64,000 nt of DNA from CAG-873 sp910578365 (GTDB lineage: Bacteria; Bacteroidota; Bacteroidia; Bacteroidales; Muribaculaceae): NCBI GenBank assembly GCA_951635545.1, contig OX620685.1:2046001-2110000 (forward strand), written 5' to 3'. Below, piece by piece: positions 33,772 through 43,310 of the stretch; within the stretch, counting starts at the first letter, position 1, and the number at the start of each line of letters is the position of its first letter. A program made the translations under genes and the position numbers. Under the pieces are notes generated by a model. The model was given only the letters and a program-made list of their open reading frames with translations. It was not told where the DNA came from and searched no databases.

Positions 33772-33961
33772 CGTAGTTGCGACGGCGGGAGGCCGTCGGA
33801 TGTCAGACGATGTACATAATTTTTTCACATATTTTAACCGGTAGGGTGTAACTTTTGACTGGCGAATGCGTCATACTATAGGTGTTGCACAGGTGCGGCA
33901 CTTAATCTACAATCTACAATCAAATAATTACGTTTCCAAACTATTAATTTAACGACACATT

Positions 33962-35259
33962 ATGTCTGCATTCCGAAAAGCGCTTACGGCGCTTGCAATC
34001 CTCGTGTTGCCGGCGGGCGCATATGCTTTTAAGCTCAGCGGCAAGGTAACCGATGCTCAGGGCGAGCCTCAGGCTTTTGCCACCTACCACATTTATCTTC
34101 AGTCCGACACCACCAAGGCTGTCAAAGCCGGTACCGCAGGTGCCGACGGAGATATCAGCACCACACTGGCCAAGGCCGGAAAATACACACTGCACCTCTC
34201 TTATGTAGGAGCTGCTGACAAGCATGTTGACTTTACCGTCCGCAACGCCGCCGATGATGTGGATCTCGGCACAATATCAATGGACGAAGCGGAGAATACT
34301 CTCGGTGAACTCGAGGTGGTGGCCCAGAAACCGCTCGTAACCAAAGAGATTGACCGTGTAGGCTACGACGTCCAGGCTGATGCCGAGGCTCCGACCAGTA
34401 ATCTTTCCGACATGTTGCGCAAAGTTCCGATGGTGGCCGTAGATTCCGATGGTACTATTACAGTTAATGGGTCGTCGAATTTTCAGGTTTATAAAAATGG
34501 CCGCCCGTCGAAAAGCTATTCGAACAACGCCAAGGATATATTCAAAGCCATTCCGGCCTCGATGATAAAACGAATCGAAGTCATTACCGAACCCGGCGCA
34601 AAGTACGATGCCGAAGGGGTAGGAGCCATACTGAACATTGTAACCTTGGACGACCTTGTGATCAAAGGTGTGATGGGCAACGTGGGGCTTGAGATTTCAA
34701 ACAAAAATCTAATACCCGGTGCCAATCTGTGGTTCAATACGCAAATCGACAAGGTTGCCTTCTCGGTTTACGGCGGCTACCGTAATTTAAATCATAAAGA
34801 CCGCGAGGAGGAAAGCTTTTCGGAGATGACGTACGACAACGGCAATACCACCAGCAGTCACAGCCATAGCCTTTCGAAAGGCAACATGGGTTATTTCGGC
34901 GGCGAGGCCTCGTTTGAACTCGACTCGCTCAACCTGTTCACCGCCGAATTCAACGGCTTCTATTATGGATTCAATTCCAAGGGCACCGGCAGCGACAGCA
35001 TGACAGCGCCCGACGGTAGTCCCATCTACAGCTATAACAGCAATTACACTGTGCCGAGTACATCGTATTTCGACATCGATGCCTCGGTCAACTACCAGCA
35101 TCTGATGCGCAATCCGGGCGAAATGATTAATATCGGCTATCAGGTATCGACAAACAAAAATCACAACAACACCGATACCGAGTACACAGACCTTGTGAAT
35201 ATGTCGGTTGATTACTCAGGAATAAAAATGAAGTCGGATTTGAAATTTATCGAACACAC
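33962..35259 (+). pseudogene. Outer-membrane beta-barrel receptor, N-terminal part (split by IS3-family element)
   Basis: First 433 codons of a TonB-dependent-receptor-like gene that continues at 36918. A signal peptide (MSAFRKALTALAILVLPAGAYA) precedes a carboxypeptidase-regulatory-like domain (FKLSGKVTDAQGEPQAFATYHIYL..., about 23-110), then a plug domain (about 125-235: SDMLRKVPMVAVDSDGTITV, ASMIKRIEVITEPGAKYDAE) and the first barrel strands. The IS3 element inserts after CAC at 35257-35259. Removing it restores an 823-residue protein with no shift. Proteins of this plan import nutrients or form outer-membrane assemblies; the ligand is unknown. No SusD-like partner is next to it. Confidence 0.88.
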
Positions 35260-35479
35260 TGTGGCGTCCTGAAAAATATTGACGGGTCAGAGGGTTTGAG
35301 ATTATGAATGAATGTTAAACAGTCCGAAGACTGTGGAGACATGCAGGTATGAGCCTGAGATCCCCGAGGTTGGGGTAAAATCCTCCGGGGCTCGATGCCC
35401 CGGGGATTTTTGAGACTTGCAGTGCAATCACCGTCAGTCCCGTCGGTTGGGGTATGCAAAAGTACTGAAAAATCTTGAC

Positions 35480-36361
35480 TCATGCAGATTTCAGGTAATA
35501 TTTTTTCCAGATCTTACGTCCGGGTACCGCTCCGCGATGCACTTCATCGGGAGTCAGCATGCCGAGACTGAGGTGCGGTCGGCGGGTATGGTAAGTGTTG
35601 ATTACATCCTCCAGCACCTGCCGTATGTTGTCCTTCCTTACGTCCATATGCTTCAGAAACTCCTCTTTAAGTATGCCGTTTACCCTTTCGGCAATTCCGT
35701 TGTTACGTGGGTCGTGCCCTTCCGTCATGCTGATTCGGGCGTGGCGTCTACGAAGCATTTCCACGTAGGGTTTGGCACAATACTGAAGTCCCTTGTCCGA
35801 GTGGTGTATGGGATGCTGACCTCTCCTGCATTGCCTGAAAGCCATCTTCAATGCCGTCATGGCGTTCTCATGCCGCATGTTATCGGCAATCTCCCATCCC
35901 ACTATTTTCTTCGAATAGGCATCCGTAATCAGAAACAGATAGTAAAATGTATTCTGATCAGGAAGCCATATATATGTTATGTCGCTTACCCACAACTGGT
36001 TTATGTCATCAGGCGCGAAGTCTTTCCGTAGATCCGGATAGACCTTCATTCCGTGATCGGAGAAGGTTGTCCTTGTCCTGCGGACTCGGGGACGTATCAG
36101 AAGATTATGCCTGTTCATGATATCGAACAGGCGGTCACGGCCTATGTCGAGACAGAACTCCTTACGTAACCTGTCCTTCATCTTTCTGACTCCGAGTGCC
36201 GGAAGATCCTCTCGTATCGAGCGAACGCATTCCAGGATGCGGTCTTCGTCAATGGCATCCTTGAACGACCTTTTGAAAAAGGCATACCACGCTTGTTTAG
36301 TCACCCCAAGCAACCCGCATGCCTCGCTGACACTCAGGTCACGGGACATGCGCAAGCGCAT
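35480..36361 (-). CDS. IS3-family transposase OrfB, integrase core
   Basis: rve-type DDE catalytic domain: WVSDITYIWLPDQN (D), IHHSDKGLQYCAKP (D), and NNGIAERVNGILKEEFL (E), with a preceding HTH_21-like segment. Translation probably comes from OrfA by -1 frameshifting at an A7 run (T7 on the plus strand, 36379-36385), heptamer A-AAA-AAA, which joins the OrfA frame to the open OrfB frame. The independent ATG at 36361 is also possible. Intact. Confidence 0.92.
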   Translation of the reverse strand: MRLRMSRDLSVSEACGLLGVTKQAWYAFFKRSFKDAIDEDRILECVRSIREDLPALGVRKMKDRLRKEFCLDIGRDRLFDIMNRHNLLIRPRVRRTRTTFSDHGMKVYPDLRKDFAPDDINQLWVSDITYIWLPDQNTFYYLFLITDAYSKKIVGWEIADNMRHENAMTALKMAFRQCRRGQHPIHHSDKGLQYCAKPYVEMLRRRHARISMTEGHDPRNNGIAERVNGILKEEFLKHMDVRKDNIRQVLEDVINTYHTRRPHLSLGMLTPDEVHRGAVPGRKIWKKYYLKSA

Positions 36362-36363
36362 GG

Positions 36364-36864
36364 CTACTTGGTAGTTGATTTTTTTGACTGCGCAGGCTTT
36401 ACAAGCTTCTTGTATTCGGCGATGACACCACTCTGGAACTCTTCACGCAGCTCTGCCTTTTTCCTGTCAGCCTCCAGTTTCTCTATCTTTCTGGTGGCGG
36501 CGTTTAACTTGCGTGTTAGATCCAGTATGGTCTGCTCGGTATCCGTGAGCCTGGTAGTGGGAGAGGTTTTCTTTGTCATTCCTTTCTTTTTTGTCGTTTG
36601 TGCCGGAGTTGCCAGGGACGATATGGCCTTTGTTGTCCGGCATCCGGAGCCGGGAATTAATGCTCCCGTCATGCGGCGCAGCCATTTGCTGATGCTTGAC
36701 CGTGTGCCGCGATAGTCCGGGATTGCATTTACTATTGTAAACAATGTCCCGACCGCAAAATTGTATTCCTCGTCAATCTGACTGAAACTTTTTCCGCTGC
36801 TGTGCCAGGCATTGATTGCCGAAATCTGAGATTCGTCCCAGAATTTTTTGTTTTCTTCACACAT
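36364..36864 (-). CDS. IS3-family OrfA, DNA-binding subunit (166 aa)
   Basis: Helix-turn-helix region (ISAINAWHSSGKSFSQIDEEY, about residues 14-34 in short) recognises the element ends, and a coiled-coil or leucine-rich part (TILDLTRKLNAATRKIEKLEAD) near 110-135 mediates dimerisation. It ends QSKKSTTK just after the A7 slippery run. Longer than the common 100-residue OrfA because of an insert of basic and threonine-rich sequence (about 65-105). Confidence 0.88.
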   Translation of the reverse strand: MCEENKKFWDESQISAINAWHSSGKSFSQIDEEYNFAVGTLFTIVNAIPDYRGTRSSISKWLRRMTGALIPGSGCRTTKAISSLATPAQTTKKKGMTKKTSPTTRLTDTEQTILDLTRKLNAATRKIEKLEADRKKAELREEFQSGVIAEYKKLVKPAQSKKSTTK

Positions 36865-36917
36865 TTTACTAAAAAATGTTGAATCTGACGGTCAACACTT
36901 TTCCGGACTAGACACAC

Positions 36918-38091
36918 CTTTCAGTTCGACTGGACCAAGCCCTTCGCAAAAATTCATAGCATTGAGCTCGGTGCAAAAGCCATTATACGTCGTAATCACT
37001 CGCTGTCGCACTATGATTATATAGGTTCGCGCGAGGAAGATGTTGACTTCTCGCACATCACTGATGTGGCAGCCCTCTATGCCCAGTACTCGGTTAAACT
37101 TGGCAAAGTAGGTTTGCGCGCAGGCCTCCGCTATGAGTATTCGCACCTCAAGGCTGAAGAAAAAGACGGCGACAATGCCTATAGCAGCAACCTAAATGAT
37201 TTAGTGCCGTCGGCTGCCGCATCATGGCAAATCAACGATGCAAATTCGCTTGCGTTCAATTATGCCGCCCGAATCAACCGGCCAGGCATCAACTTCCTCA
37301 ATCCGGCGGTAAACGAAACCCCCAACAGCATGAATTTCGGCAATCCCGACCTGAGTTCGGCCATGCACCACTCGCTCAAGCTCACCTATATGTATATAGC
37401 GCGTAAGTTCAACTGCAATTTCAGTGTCGACTACGAATTATCCAATAACGGTATAGCCGGAGTAAACTACCTCGAGGATAATCGCATGGTAAGTACATAC
37501 TATAACATCGGTCATGCGCGCAATCTGAATTTCAGCGGATTCTTCCAGTGGTCGATAACCGATAAAATTACCCTGATGGGCAATGCCGGACTTGCATATA
37601 CCCGTTTTACGCAGCCGGACATCGAAGGAGCCAAGCTCGAACTATCGCGCTGGACACCCTTCTTCTATGGACGCTACAGTCATAAACTGCCGTGGAAACT
37701 CAGCGCTCAGCTGGGCATGTTTATGTTCAGCTCAAAGCCCTCGGATGTTTACAGCTACAACGATGTAGGCCGCTTTTCGAATCGCGCCGTGTGGACTATA
37801 TCGCTTGGGCGCAGCTTCCTGAAAGAAGACCGGCTCAACGTGCGCCTGGAGGCTATTAACCCCATAGGCCGCGGCACCAGGCAGTGGGCGAGTATAACCA
37901 CCAACGGCGACTATACCGGACGCATGGTGTCGACAATCAGGCACTTGAAAGGCGTGCGCCTCAGTATCAGCTACCGCTTTGGCTCAATGAACAGTATAGT
38001 AAAGAAAACCGCACGCAGCGTATCGAACGACGATATGGTAGGCGGGCGTAGCGCTTCGGGCGCGAGCGGCTCATCGGGCGGAGGCATGTAA
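36918..38091 (+). pseudogene. Outer-membrane beta-barrel receptor, C-terminal part
   Basis: Second part of the receptor gene split at 35260-36914, in frame from 36919 after the joined codon ACC (junction IEHTFQFDWTKPF). It contains the remaining barrel strands with alternating aromatic pattern (LRAGLRYEYSHL, FNYAARINRPGINFLNP, LSISYRFGSMNSIV) and ends in a glycine/serine-rich tail (ASGASGSSGGGM) after the last strand. The barrel cannot fold without the N-terminal part, so the gene is inactive unless the IS is lost. Confidence 0.88.
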
Positions 38092-38111
38092 GCCCCGGCA
38101 GATAAACAATG

Positions 38112-38156
38112 CAGAGAGGCGTTTCTGTGTCGCATCGGCGCAGGAATGCCTCTCTG
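38112..38156 (+). terminator. Hairpin after the receptor gene
   Basis: Perfect 9-base stem CAGAGAGGC / GCCTCTCTG with partial inner pairing. There is no clear T run, so termination is plausible but not certain. Confidence 0.5.
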
Positions 38157-38246
38157 TGGCTATGTACACTTTGCGAGGCATTGCTTTTGAAAGTCTAAGC
38201 CTTGATTTGTGAATTAATTTTCAGAGTTAATTTAACTCGGCAAATA

Positions 38247-38278
38247 TTTGGCAGTTAGGAAAATAATTACTATCTTTG
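38247..38278 (+). promoter_or_regulatory. Main promoter of the ribosomal superoperon
   Basis: TTTG at 38247-38250, 20-base spacer, TATCTTTG at 38271-38278. Exact Bacteroidetes consensus, leading into rpsL about 150 bases downstream. Any further internal promoter in the 18-kb run was not clear. Confidence 0.88.
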
Positions 38279-38427
38279 CACCGAAAAATAGGGTATTCAC
38301 GCGAGAGTTTATAGCTATTCATTTGAGTATGAAAGCAATAGCTCGATGTGCGGTACGCTGTTTCAACGTAAGAAACAATACAAAACAGATAAGAAAACTA
38401 AAGTAAAGTAAAACAAAACAAACTAAG
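38279..38427 (+). promoter_or_regulatory. 5' leader of rpsL with hairpin
   Basis: The leader of about 140 bases holds a hairpin AGCTATTCAT...ATGAA..AATAGCT (about 38312-38343), then a purine-rich A-heavy stretch up to the rpsL start. Length and fold suggest translational feedback, as known for str operons, but no known consensus was identified. Confidence 0.45.
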
Positions 38428-38817
38428 ATGCCTACTATTCAGCAATTAGTAAGAAAAGGACGTGTGGCTCTGGAAGACAAGAGCAAATCGCCTGCACTCG
38501 ACAGCTGTCCCCAGCGTCGTGGTGTGTGCGTGCGTGTCTACACCACTACCCCTAAGAAGCCTAACTCGGCTATGCGTAAAGTCGCTCGTGTTCGTCTTAC
38601 CAACGGTAAGGAAGTCAACTCCTATATCCCCGGTGAAGGTCACAACCTGCAGGAACACTCAATCGTACTTGTACGCGGCGGTCGTGTAAAGGACCTTCCC
38701 GGTGTACGCTACCACATTGTTCGCGGTACCCTTGATACCAGCGGTGTTAAGGATCGTACCCAGCGCCGCTCCAAATACGGTGCCAAGCGTCCTAAGGCCG
38801 GTGCAGCCAAGAAGTAA
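38428..38817 (+). CDS. rpsL: 30S ribosomal protein S12 (129 aa)
   Basis: Decoding-centre protein. The conserved TTPKKPNSAMRKVARVRL carries the lysine (K43 in E. coli numbering) at which streptomycin resistance arises; here it is the wild-type lysine. RGGRVKDLPGVRYHIVRG contains the second resistance site, also wild-type. First gene of the superoperon. The C-terminus is basic (KYGAKRPKAGAAKK). Confidence 0.98.
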   Translation: MPTIQQLVRKGRVALEDKSKSPALDSCPQRRGVCVRVYTTTPKKPNSAMRKVARVRLTNGKEVNSYIPGEGHNLQEHSIVLVRGGRVKDLPGVRYHIVRGTLDTSGVKDRTQRRSKYGAKRPKAGAAKK

Positions 38818-39013
38818 TCGGAGTCTGTGACTCTGGTGAAGTTATCTCAACGCACCGCGAGATTCTTTTAAAATTTAAATTAAATCTCGTTTTTGACATT
38901 CTTGAAAAGCTGTAAAAGCAATATGGTTGAGTAAGCCGGCGTCAGAGGACGCGGCTGAAGATAACAAGCTGCAAGCAACCAAGCATTCAAAAACACAACT
39001 TGTAAACAAACTA

Positions 39014-39490
39014 ATGAGAAAAGCCAAGCCTAAAAAACGGCTCGTACTCCCCGATCCCGTTTTTAACGATGTGAGAGTGACTAAGTTCGTCAATCACCTG
39101 ATGTATGACGGCAAGAAAAACACTGCTTTCACTATTTTCTATAACGCACTTGAGACTGTGAAGTCCAAACTCCCTAACGAAGAGCTCACCGCCCTCGAAA
39201 TCTGGAAGAAGGCGCTTGAGAATGTAACTCCCCAGGTGGAGGTTAAGTCGCGTCGTGTTGGCGGTGCTACCTTCCAGGTGCCTACCGAAATTCGACCCGA
39301 CCGTAAGGAGTCTATTTCAATGAAGAACCTTATTCTCTACGCCCGCAAACGCGGCGGCAAGACCATGGCTGACAAGCTCGCTGCTGAAATCGTCGACGCT
39401 TTCAACGACCAGGGCGGCGCATTCAAGCGTAAGGAAGATATGCACAAGATGGCTGAAGCCAACCGCGCATTCGCACACTTCCGTTTCTGA
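39014..39490 (+). CDS. rpsG: 30S ribosomal protein S7 (158 aa)
   Basis: Primary 16S rRNA-binding protein that starts assembly of the 30S head and contacts tRNA in the E site. I chose ATG 39014 (MRKAKPKKRLVLPDPV) over the upstream open frame from 38927 because it gives the family start and length. RRVGGATFQVPTEIRPDRK and the C-terminal AHFRF are conserved. Gap to rpsL 196 bases, wider than usual, with no other gene. Confidence 0.97.
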   Translation: MRKAKPKKRLVLPDPVFNDVRVTKFVNHLMYDGKKNTAFTIFYNALETVKSKLPNEELTALEIWKKALENVTPQVEVKSRRVGGATFQVPTEIRPDRKESISMKNLILYARKRGGKTMADKLAAEIVDAFNDQGGAFKRKEDMHKMAEANRAFAHFRF

Positions 39491-39532
39491 TTTATTATTC
39501 ATTGATTCAGACATCCAAGCAAGGAAAATAAA

Positions 39533-41659
39533 ATGGCTAAATCCGACGAATTACTTAAATATACCCGCAATATCGGCATTATGGCTCACATCGATGCCGG
39601 TAAGACCACTACGTCTGAACGTATCCTCTTCTATACCGGTCTGACCCACAAAATCGGTGAGGTTCACGATGGTGCCGCCACCATGGACTGGATGGAGCAG
39701 GAACAGGAGCGCGGTATCACTATCACCTCCGCTGCTACTACCACTTTCTGGAAGTACAACGACGAGAAATACAAAATCAACCTTATTGACACCCCGGGAC
39801 ACGTTGACTTCACCGTTGAAGTTGAACGTTCGCTTCGTATCCTTGACGGCGCTGTAGCTACTTTCTGCGCCGTAGGCGGTGTTGAACCCCAGTCTGAAAC
39901 CGTATGGCGTCAGGCCGACAAATACAACGTTCCCCGTATCGGCTACGTAAACAAGATGGACCGCTCGGGTGCTAACTTCTTCGAAGTAGTACGCCAGCTT
40001 AAGGATGTGCTCGGAGCAAATCCCTGCCCCATTCAGATTCCTATCGGCGCCGAGGAAACTTTCAAGGGCGTTGTCGACCTCATTCAGATGAAGGCCATCT
40101 TCTGGCACGACGAAACCATGGGTGCCGACTACAGCATAGAGGAAATCCCCGCATCGCTCCAGGCTGAAGCCGAAGAGTGGCGCGACAAAATGCTCGAGAA
40201 GGTTGCCGAATTCGACGACGATCTCATGGCAAAATATTTCGACGATCCCAGCACAATCACCATCGACGAAATCAAGAGCGCTATCCGCAAGGCTACCCTC
40301 TCGATGGAAGTTGTACCTATGATTCTGGGCTCTTCGTTCAAGAACAAAGGCGTACAGTGCCTGCTTGATGCAGTCTGCGCATTCCTGCCTTGCCCCACCG
40401 ATGCCGGTGCTGTAGAAGGACACGCAGTGGACAACAGCGAAGAAATCGTTACCCGCGAACCCTCGAGCGACGCACCTATGTGTGCTCTCGCATTCAAGAT
40501 TGCCACCGACCCCTATGTAGGCCGTCTGTGCTTCTTCCGCGTTTACTCGGGTGATATCAACGCCGGTTCGTACGTTCTCAACAGCCGTTCGGGCAAGAAA
40601 GAACGCATCAGCCGTCTGTTCCAGATGCACTCCAACAAGCAGAACCCCAAGGACTCTATCACCTGCGGTGATATCGGTGCCGGTGTAGGTTTCAAGGATA
40701 TTCGTACCGGTGATACCCTCTGCGCCGAAGACGCTCCAATCGTACTCGAAGCTATGGAATTCCCCGATCCCGTTATCGGTATCGCAGTTGAGCCCAAAAC
40801 TCAGAAAGACCTCGATAAACTCGGAGTCGGTCTGCAGAAGCTTGCTGAAGAGGACCCCACCTTCCGCGTTGAAACCAACGAAGAAACCGGCCAGACCGTT
40901 ATCTCGGGTATGGGTGAGCTCCACCTCGATATTATCATTGACCGTCTGCGTCGTGAATTCAAAGTTGAATGTAACCAGGGCCGTCCCCAGGTTACTTACA
41001 AGGAAACCATCACCAAGCCCGTTGAGCTCCGCGAAGTATTCAAGAAGCAGACCGGTGGCCGTGGTAAGTTCGCCGACATTATCGTACGCGTAGAACCCGT
41101 CGACGAAGGATTCGAAGGCGGCCTGCAGTTTGTAGACGAAGTTAAAGGCGGTAACATTCCCAAGGAATTCATCCCCTCGATTCAGAAGGGCTTCCAGACT
41201 GCCATGAAGAACGGTATCCTCGCCGGCTTCCCCGTAGAGCAGCTGAAAGTGACTGTAATTGACGGTTCGTTCCACCCGGTTGACTCTGACCAGCTGTCGT
41301 TCGAACTCTGCGCAATCCAGGCATTCAAGAAAGCCAGCGAAAAGGCCGGCCCCGTACTGCTTGAACCTATTATGAAGATTGAGGTAGTTACCCCCGAAGA
41401 ATCGATGGGTGACGTAATCTCCGACCTCAACAAGCGCCGTGGCCAGGTAGAAGGCATGGAAACCAGCCGCAGCGGTGCCCGTGTAGTAAAGGCAAAAGCT
41501 CCTCTGGCCGAAATGTTCGGTTATGTGACTGCCCTCCGTACTATCACCTCGGGCCGTGCAACCAGCACCATGACCTTCTCTCACTACGCAGAAGTATCGA
41601 ACTCCATCGCCAAGAACGTTCTTACCGAATGTCAGGGCCGTGTGGATCTCATCAAGTAA
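39533..41659 (+). CDS. fusA: Elongation factor G (708 aa)
   Basis: GTPase that drives translocation of tRNA and mRNA. G-motifs: AHIDAGKTTTSERI (P-loop), ERGITITSAATTT (G2), DTPGHVDF (G3), NKMDRSG (G4). Domains II-V follow, including GMGELHLDIIIDRLRREF (domain III) and the C-terminal ATSTMTFSHYAEV. Full length with no insertion. Its position between rpsG and rpsJ is standard for Bacteroidetes, where tuf is usually elsewhere. Confidence 0.98.
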   Translation: MAKSDELLKYTRNIGIMAHIDAGKTTTSERILFYTGLTHKIGEVHDGAATMDWMEQEQERGITITSAATTTFWKYNDEKYKINLIDTPGHVDFTVEVERSLRILDGAVATFCAVGGVEPQSETVWRQADKYNVPRIGYVNKMDRSGANFFEVVRQLKDVLGANPCPIQIPIGAEETFKGVVDLIQMKAIFWHDETMGADYSIEEIPASLQAEAEEWRDKMLEKVAEFDDDLMAKYFDDPSTITIDEIKSAIRKATLSMEVVPMILGSSFKNKGVQCLLDAVCAFLPCPTDAGAVEGHAVDNSEEIVTREPSSDAPMCALAFKIATDPYVGRLCFFRVYSGDINAGSYVLNSRSGKKERISRLFQMHSNKQNPKDSITCGDIGAGVGFKDIRTGDTLCAEDAPIVLEAMEFPDPVIGIAVEPKTQKDLDKLGVGLQKLAEEDPTFRVETNEETGQTVISGMGELHLDIIIDRLRREFKVECNQGRPQVTYKETITKPVELREVFKKQTGGRGKFADIIVRVEPVDEGFEGGLQFVDEVKGGNIPKEFIPSIQKGFQTAMKNGILAGFPVEQLKVTVIDGSFHPVDSDQLSFELCAIQAFKKASEKAGPVLLEPIMKIEVVTPEESMGDVISDLNKRRGQVEGMETSRSGARVVKAKAPLAEMFGYVTALRTITSGRATSTMTFSHYAEVSNSIAKNVLTECQGRVDLIK

Positions 41660-41687
41660 TGTCTCAACAATACATCATTAACACGAT

Positions 41688-41993
41688 ATGAGCCAAAAAA
41701 TCAGAATCAAACTCAAATCTTACGACCATAACCTCGTCGACAAGTCGGCAGAGAAGATCGTAAAGACTGTGAAAGCTACCGGTGCGGTGATCAGCGGTCC
41801 CATCCCCCTGCCCACCCACAAGCGCATCTTCACTGTCAACCGCTCGACCTTCGTTAACAAGAAGTCGCGCGAACAGTTCCAGCTGTCGTCGTTCAAGCGT
41901 CTGATCGACATCTACAACTCTACCGCCAAAACGGTCGACGCTCTCATGAAGCTCGAACTCCCCAGCGGTGTGGAAGTGGAAATCAAGGTCTGA
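41688..41993 (+). CDS. rpsJ: 30S ribosomal protein S10 (101 aa)
   Basis: Head protein of the 30S subunit; in many bacteria it also joins NusB in antitermination. It begins MSQKIRIKLKSYDHNLVDKSA and contains KSREQFQLSSFKRLIDIYNS, both family signatures. 28 bases after fusA; opens the S10 section of the superoperon. Confidence 0.98.
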   Translation: MSQKIRIKLKSYDHNLVDKSAEKIVKTVKATGAVISGPIPLPTHKRIFTVNRSTFVNKKSREQFQLSSFKRLIDIYNSTAKTVDALMKLELPSGVEVEIKV

Positions 41994-42049
41994 TGCCCCG
42001 AGATTTGAGAAAAGAAAACTAAACTAAACAATTCAAAACAAACAGAGAA

Positions 42050-42667
42050 ATGCCAGGATTAATTGGAAAAAAAGTCGGAATGACATCCGTATTCAGTGCC
42101 GACGGCAAGAACGTGCCGTGCACTGTTATCGAAGTAGGTCCTTGTGTAGTTACTCAGGTTAAGACCATCGAGTCCGATGGTTACAATGCCCTCCAGCTTG
42201 GCTTCGGCGAGCAGAAGGAAAAGCATTGCACCAAACCCGAACTCGGTCACTTCCAGAAAGCCGGTGTAACTCCCAAGCGTCACTTGGCCGAGTTCAAAGG
42301 TTTTGACGGTGAATATAAACTGGGCGACACCATCACTGTCGACCTGTTCACTGAAGCAGACTTCGTTGACGTAATCGGTACCAGCAAGGGTAAAGGTTTC
42401 CAGGGCGTAGTAAAACGCCATGGTTTCGGCGGTGTAGGCCAGGCCACCCACGGCCAGCACAACCGTCTGCGTGCCCCCGGTTCGGTAGGTGCTTGCTCCT
42501 ATCCCGCAAAGGTGTTCAAAGGCATGCGTATGGCCGGCCAGATGGGCAACCAGCGCGTAACTGTTCAGAACCTCCAGGTTGTGAAAGTAATCGCCGAACA
42601 CAACGTATTAATGATCAAGGGTTCTATTCCCGGAAGCAAAGGTTCAATCGTTTTAATTGAGAAGTAA
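42050..42667 (+). CDS. rplC: 50S ribosomal protein L3 (205 aa)
   Basis: One of the first proteins to bind 23S rRNA; its loop reaches the peptidyl-transferase centre. MPGLIGKKVGMTSVF opens the protein. The long loop GFQGVVKRHGFGGVGQATHGQ and RAPGSVGACSYPAKVFKGMRMAG are conserved. One base separates its stop from rplD. Confidence 0.98.
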   Translation: MPGLIGKKVGMTSVFSADGKNVPCTVIEVGPCVVTQVKTIESDGYNALQLGFGEQKEKHCTKPELGHFQKAGVTPKRHLAEFKGFDGEYKLGDTITVDLFTEADFVDVIGTSKGKGFQGVVKRHGFGGVGQATHGQHNRLRAPGSVGACSYPAKVFKGMRMAGQMGNQRVTVQNLQVVKVIAEHNVLMIKGSIPGSKGSIVLIEK

Positions 42668-42668
42668 T

Positions 42669-43289
42669 ATGGAACTCGCTATATACAATAAAGAAGGTAA
42701 AGACACCGGTCGCAAGGCTGTCCTCAGCGACGAAGTGTTTGCAGTAGATGCCAACGAGCATGCCGTATACCTCGACGTTAAGCAGTATCTGGCCAACCAG
42801 CGTCAGGGCACTCACAAGTCAAAGGAACGCAGCGAAGTATCGGGTTCTACCCGCAAACTCCACAAGCAGAAGGGTGGCGGCGGCAGCCGTATCGGCGACA
42901 TCAACTCGCCTGTACTCGTCGGTGGTGGCCGTGTGTTCGGTCCCCGTCCCCGCGACTACCGCTTCAAGCTCAACCAGAAAGTTAAGCAGCTCGCCCGTCG
43001 CAGCGCTCTCACCGTTGCTGCCCAGCAGGGCAACATTGTAGTGGTTGAGAACTTCGAATTCGAGGCTCCCAAAACTAAAGAATTCGTAAACTTTACTAAA
43101 AATCTTAAAGTTGACGGCAAAAAGGTGCTTCTCGTTTCGGCAAATGAAAATAAAAACGTATATTTGTCTGCTCGAAACGTGGCAGGTGCTGATACAATGC
43201 GCGCATGCGACATCAACACCTATGCCGTGCTCAACCACAACGCTATCATCCTCACCGAAGATAGCCTTGACTTTATTAATAAACTTTAA
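42669..43289 (+). CDS. rplD: 50S ribosomal protein L4 (206 aa)
   Basis: Lines the exit tunnel; its loop (KLHKQKGGGGSRIGDINSP, about residues 60-80) is the macrolide-contact site. In E. coli L4 also represses the S10 operon. ATG 42669 (MELAIYNKEGKDTG) is chosen because it immediately follows the rplC stop; four codons upstream in frame would overlap it. Confidence 0.97.
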   Translation: MELAIYNKEGKDTGRKAVLSDEVFAVDANEHAVYLDVKQYLANQRQGTHKSKERSEVSGSTRKLHKQKGGGGSRIGDINSPVLVGGGRVFGPRPRDYRFKLNQKVKQLARRSALTVAAQQGNIVVVENFEFEAPKTKEFVNFTKNLKVDGKKVLLVSANENKNVYLSARNVAGADTMRACDINTYAVLNHNAIILTEDSLDFINKL

Positions 43290-43310
43290 TCCTAAGGAGA
43301 CTTTATCACA

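Larger units (their letters stand above)
35260..36914 (-). mobile_element. IS3-family element
   Basis: 1655 bases. Inverted ends TGTGGCGTCCTGAAAAATATTGAC (left) and a complementary right end reading TGTCTAGTCCGGAAAAGTGTTGAC on the other strand; 3-base target duplication CAC (35257-35259 and 36915-36917). Two overlapping transposase frames on the minus strand. A terminator-like hairpin (CCTCCGGGGC...GCCCCGGGGA then TTTTT, about 35380-35411) lies downstream of orfB. Confidence 0.9.

Noticed and set aside
35380..35411. Terminator of the receptor gene
   Set aside because: It lies inside the inserted IS3 element, downstream of its orfB, and so belongs to the IS.
39551..41584. Long open frame of 677 codons antisense to fusA
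   Set aside because: It is a mirror of a strongly codon-biased gene; the sense strand encodes a complete EF-G. The antisense product has no recognisable features.
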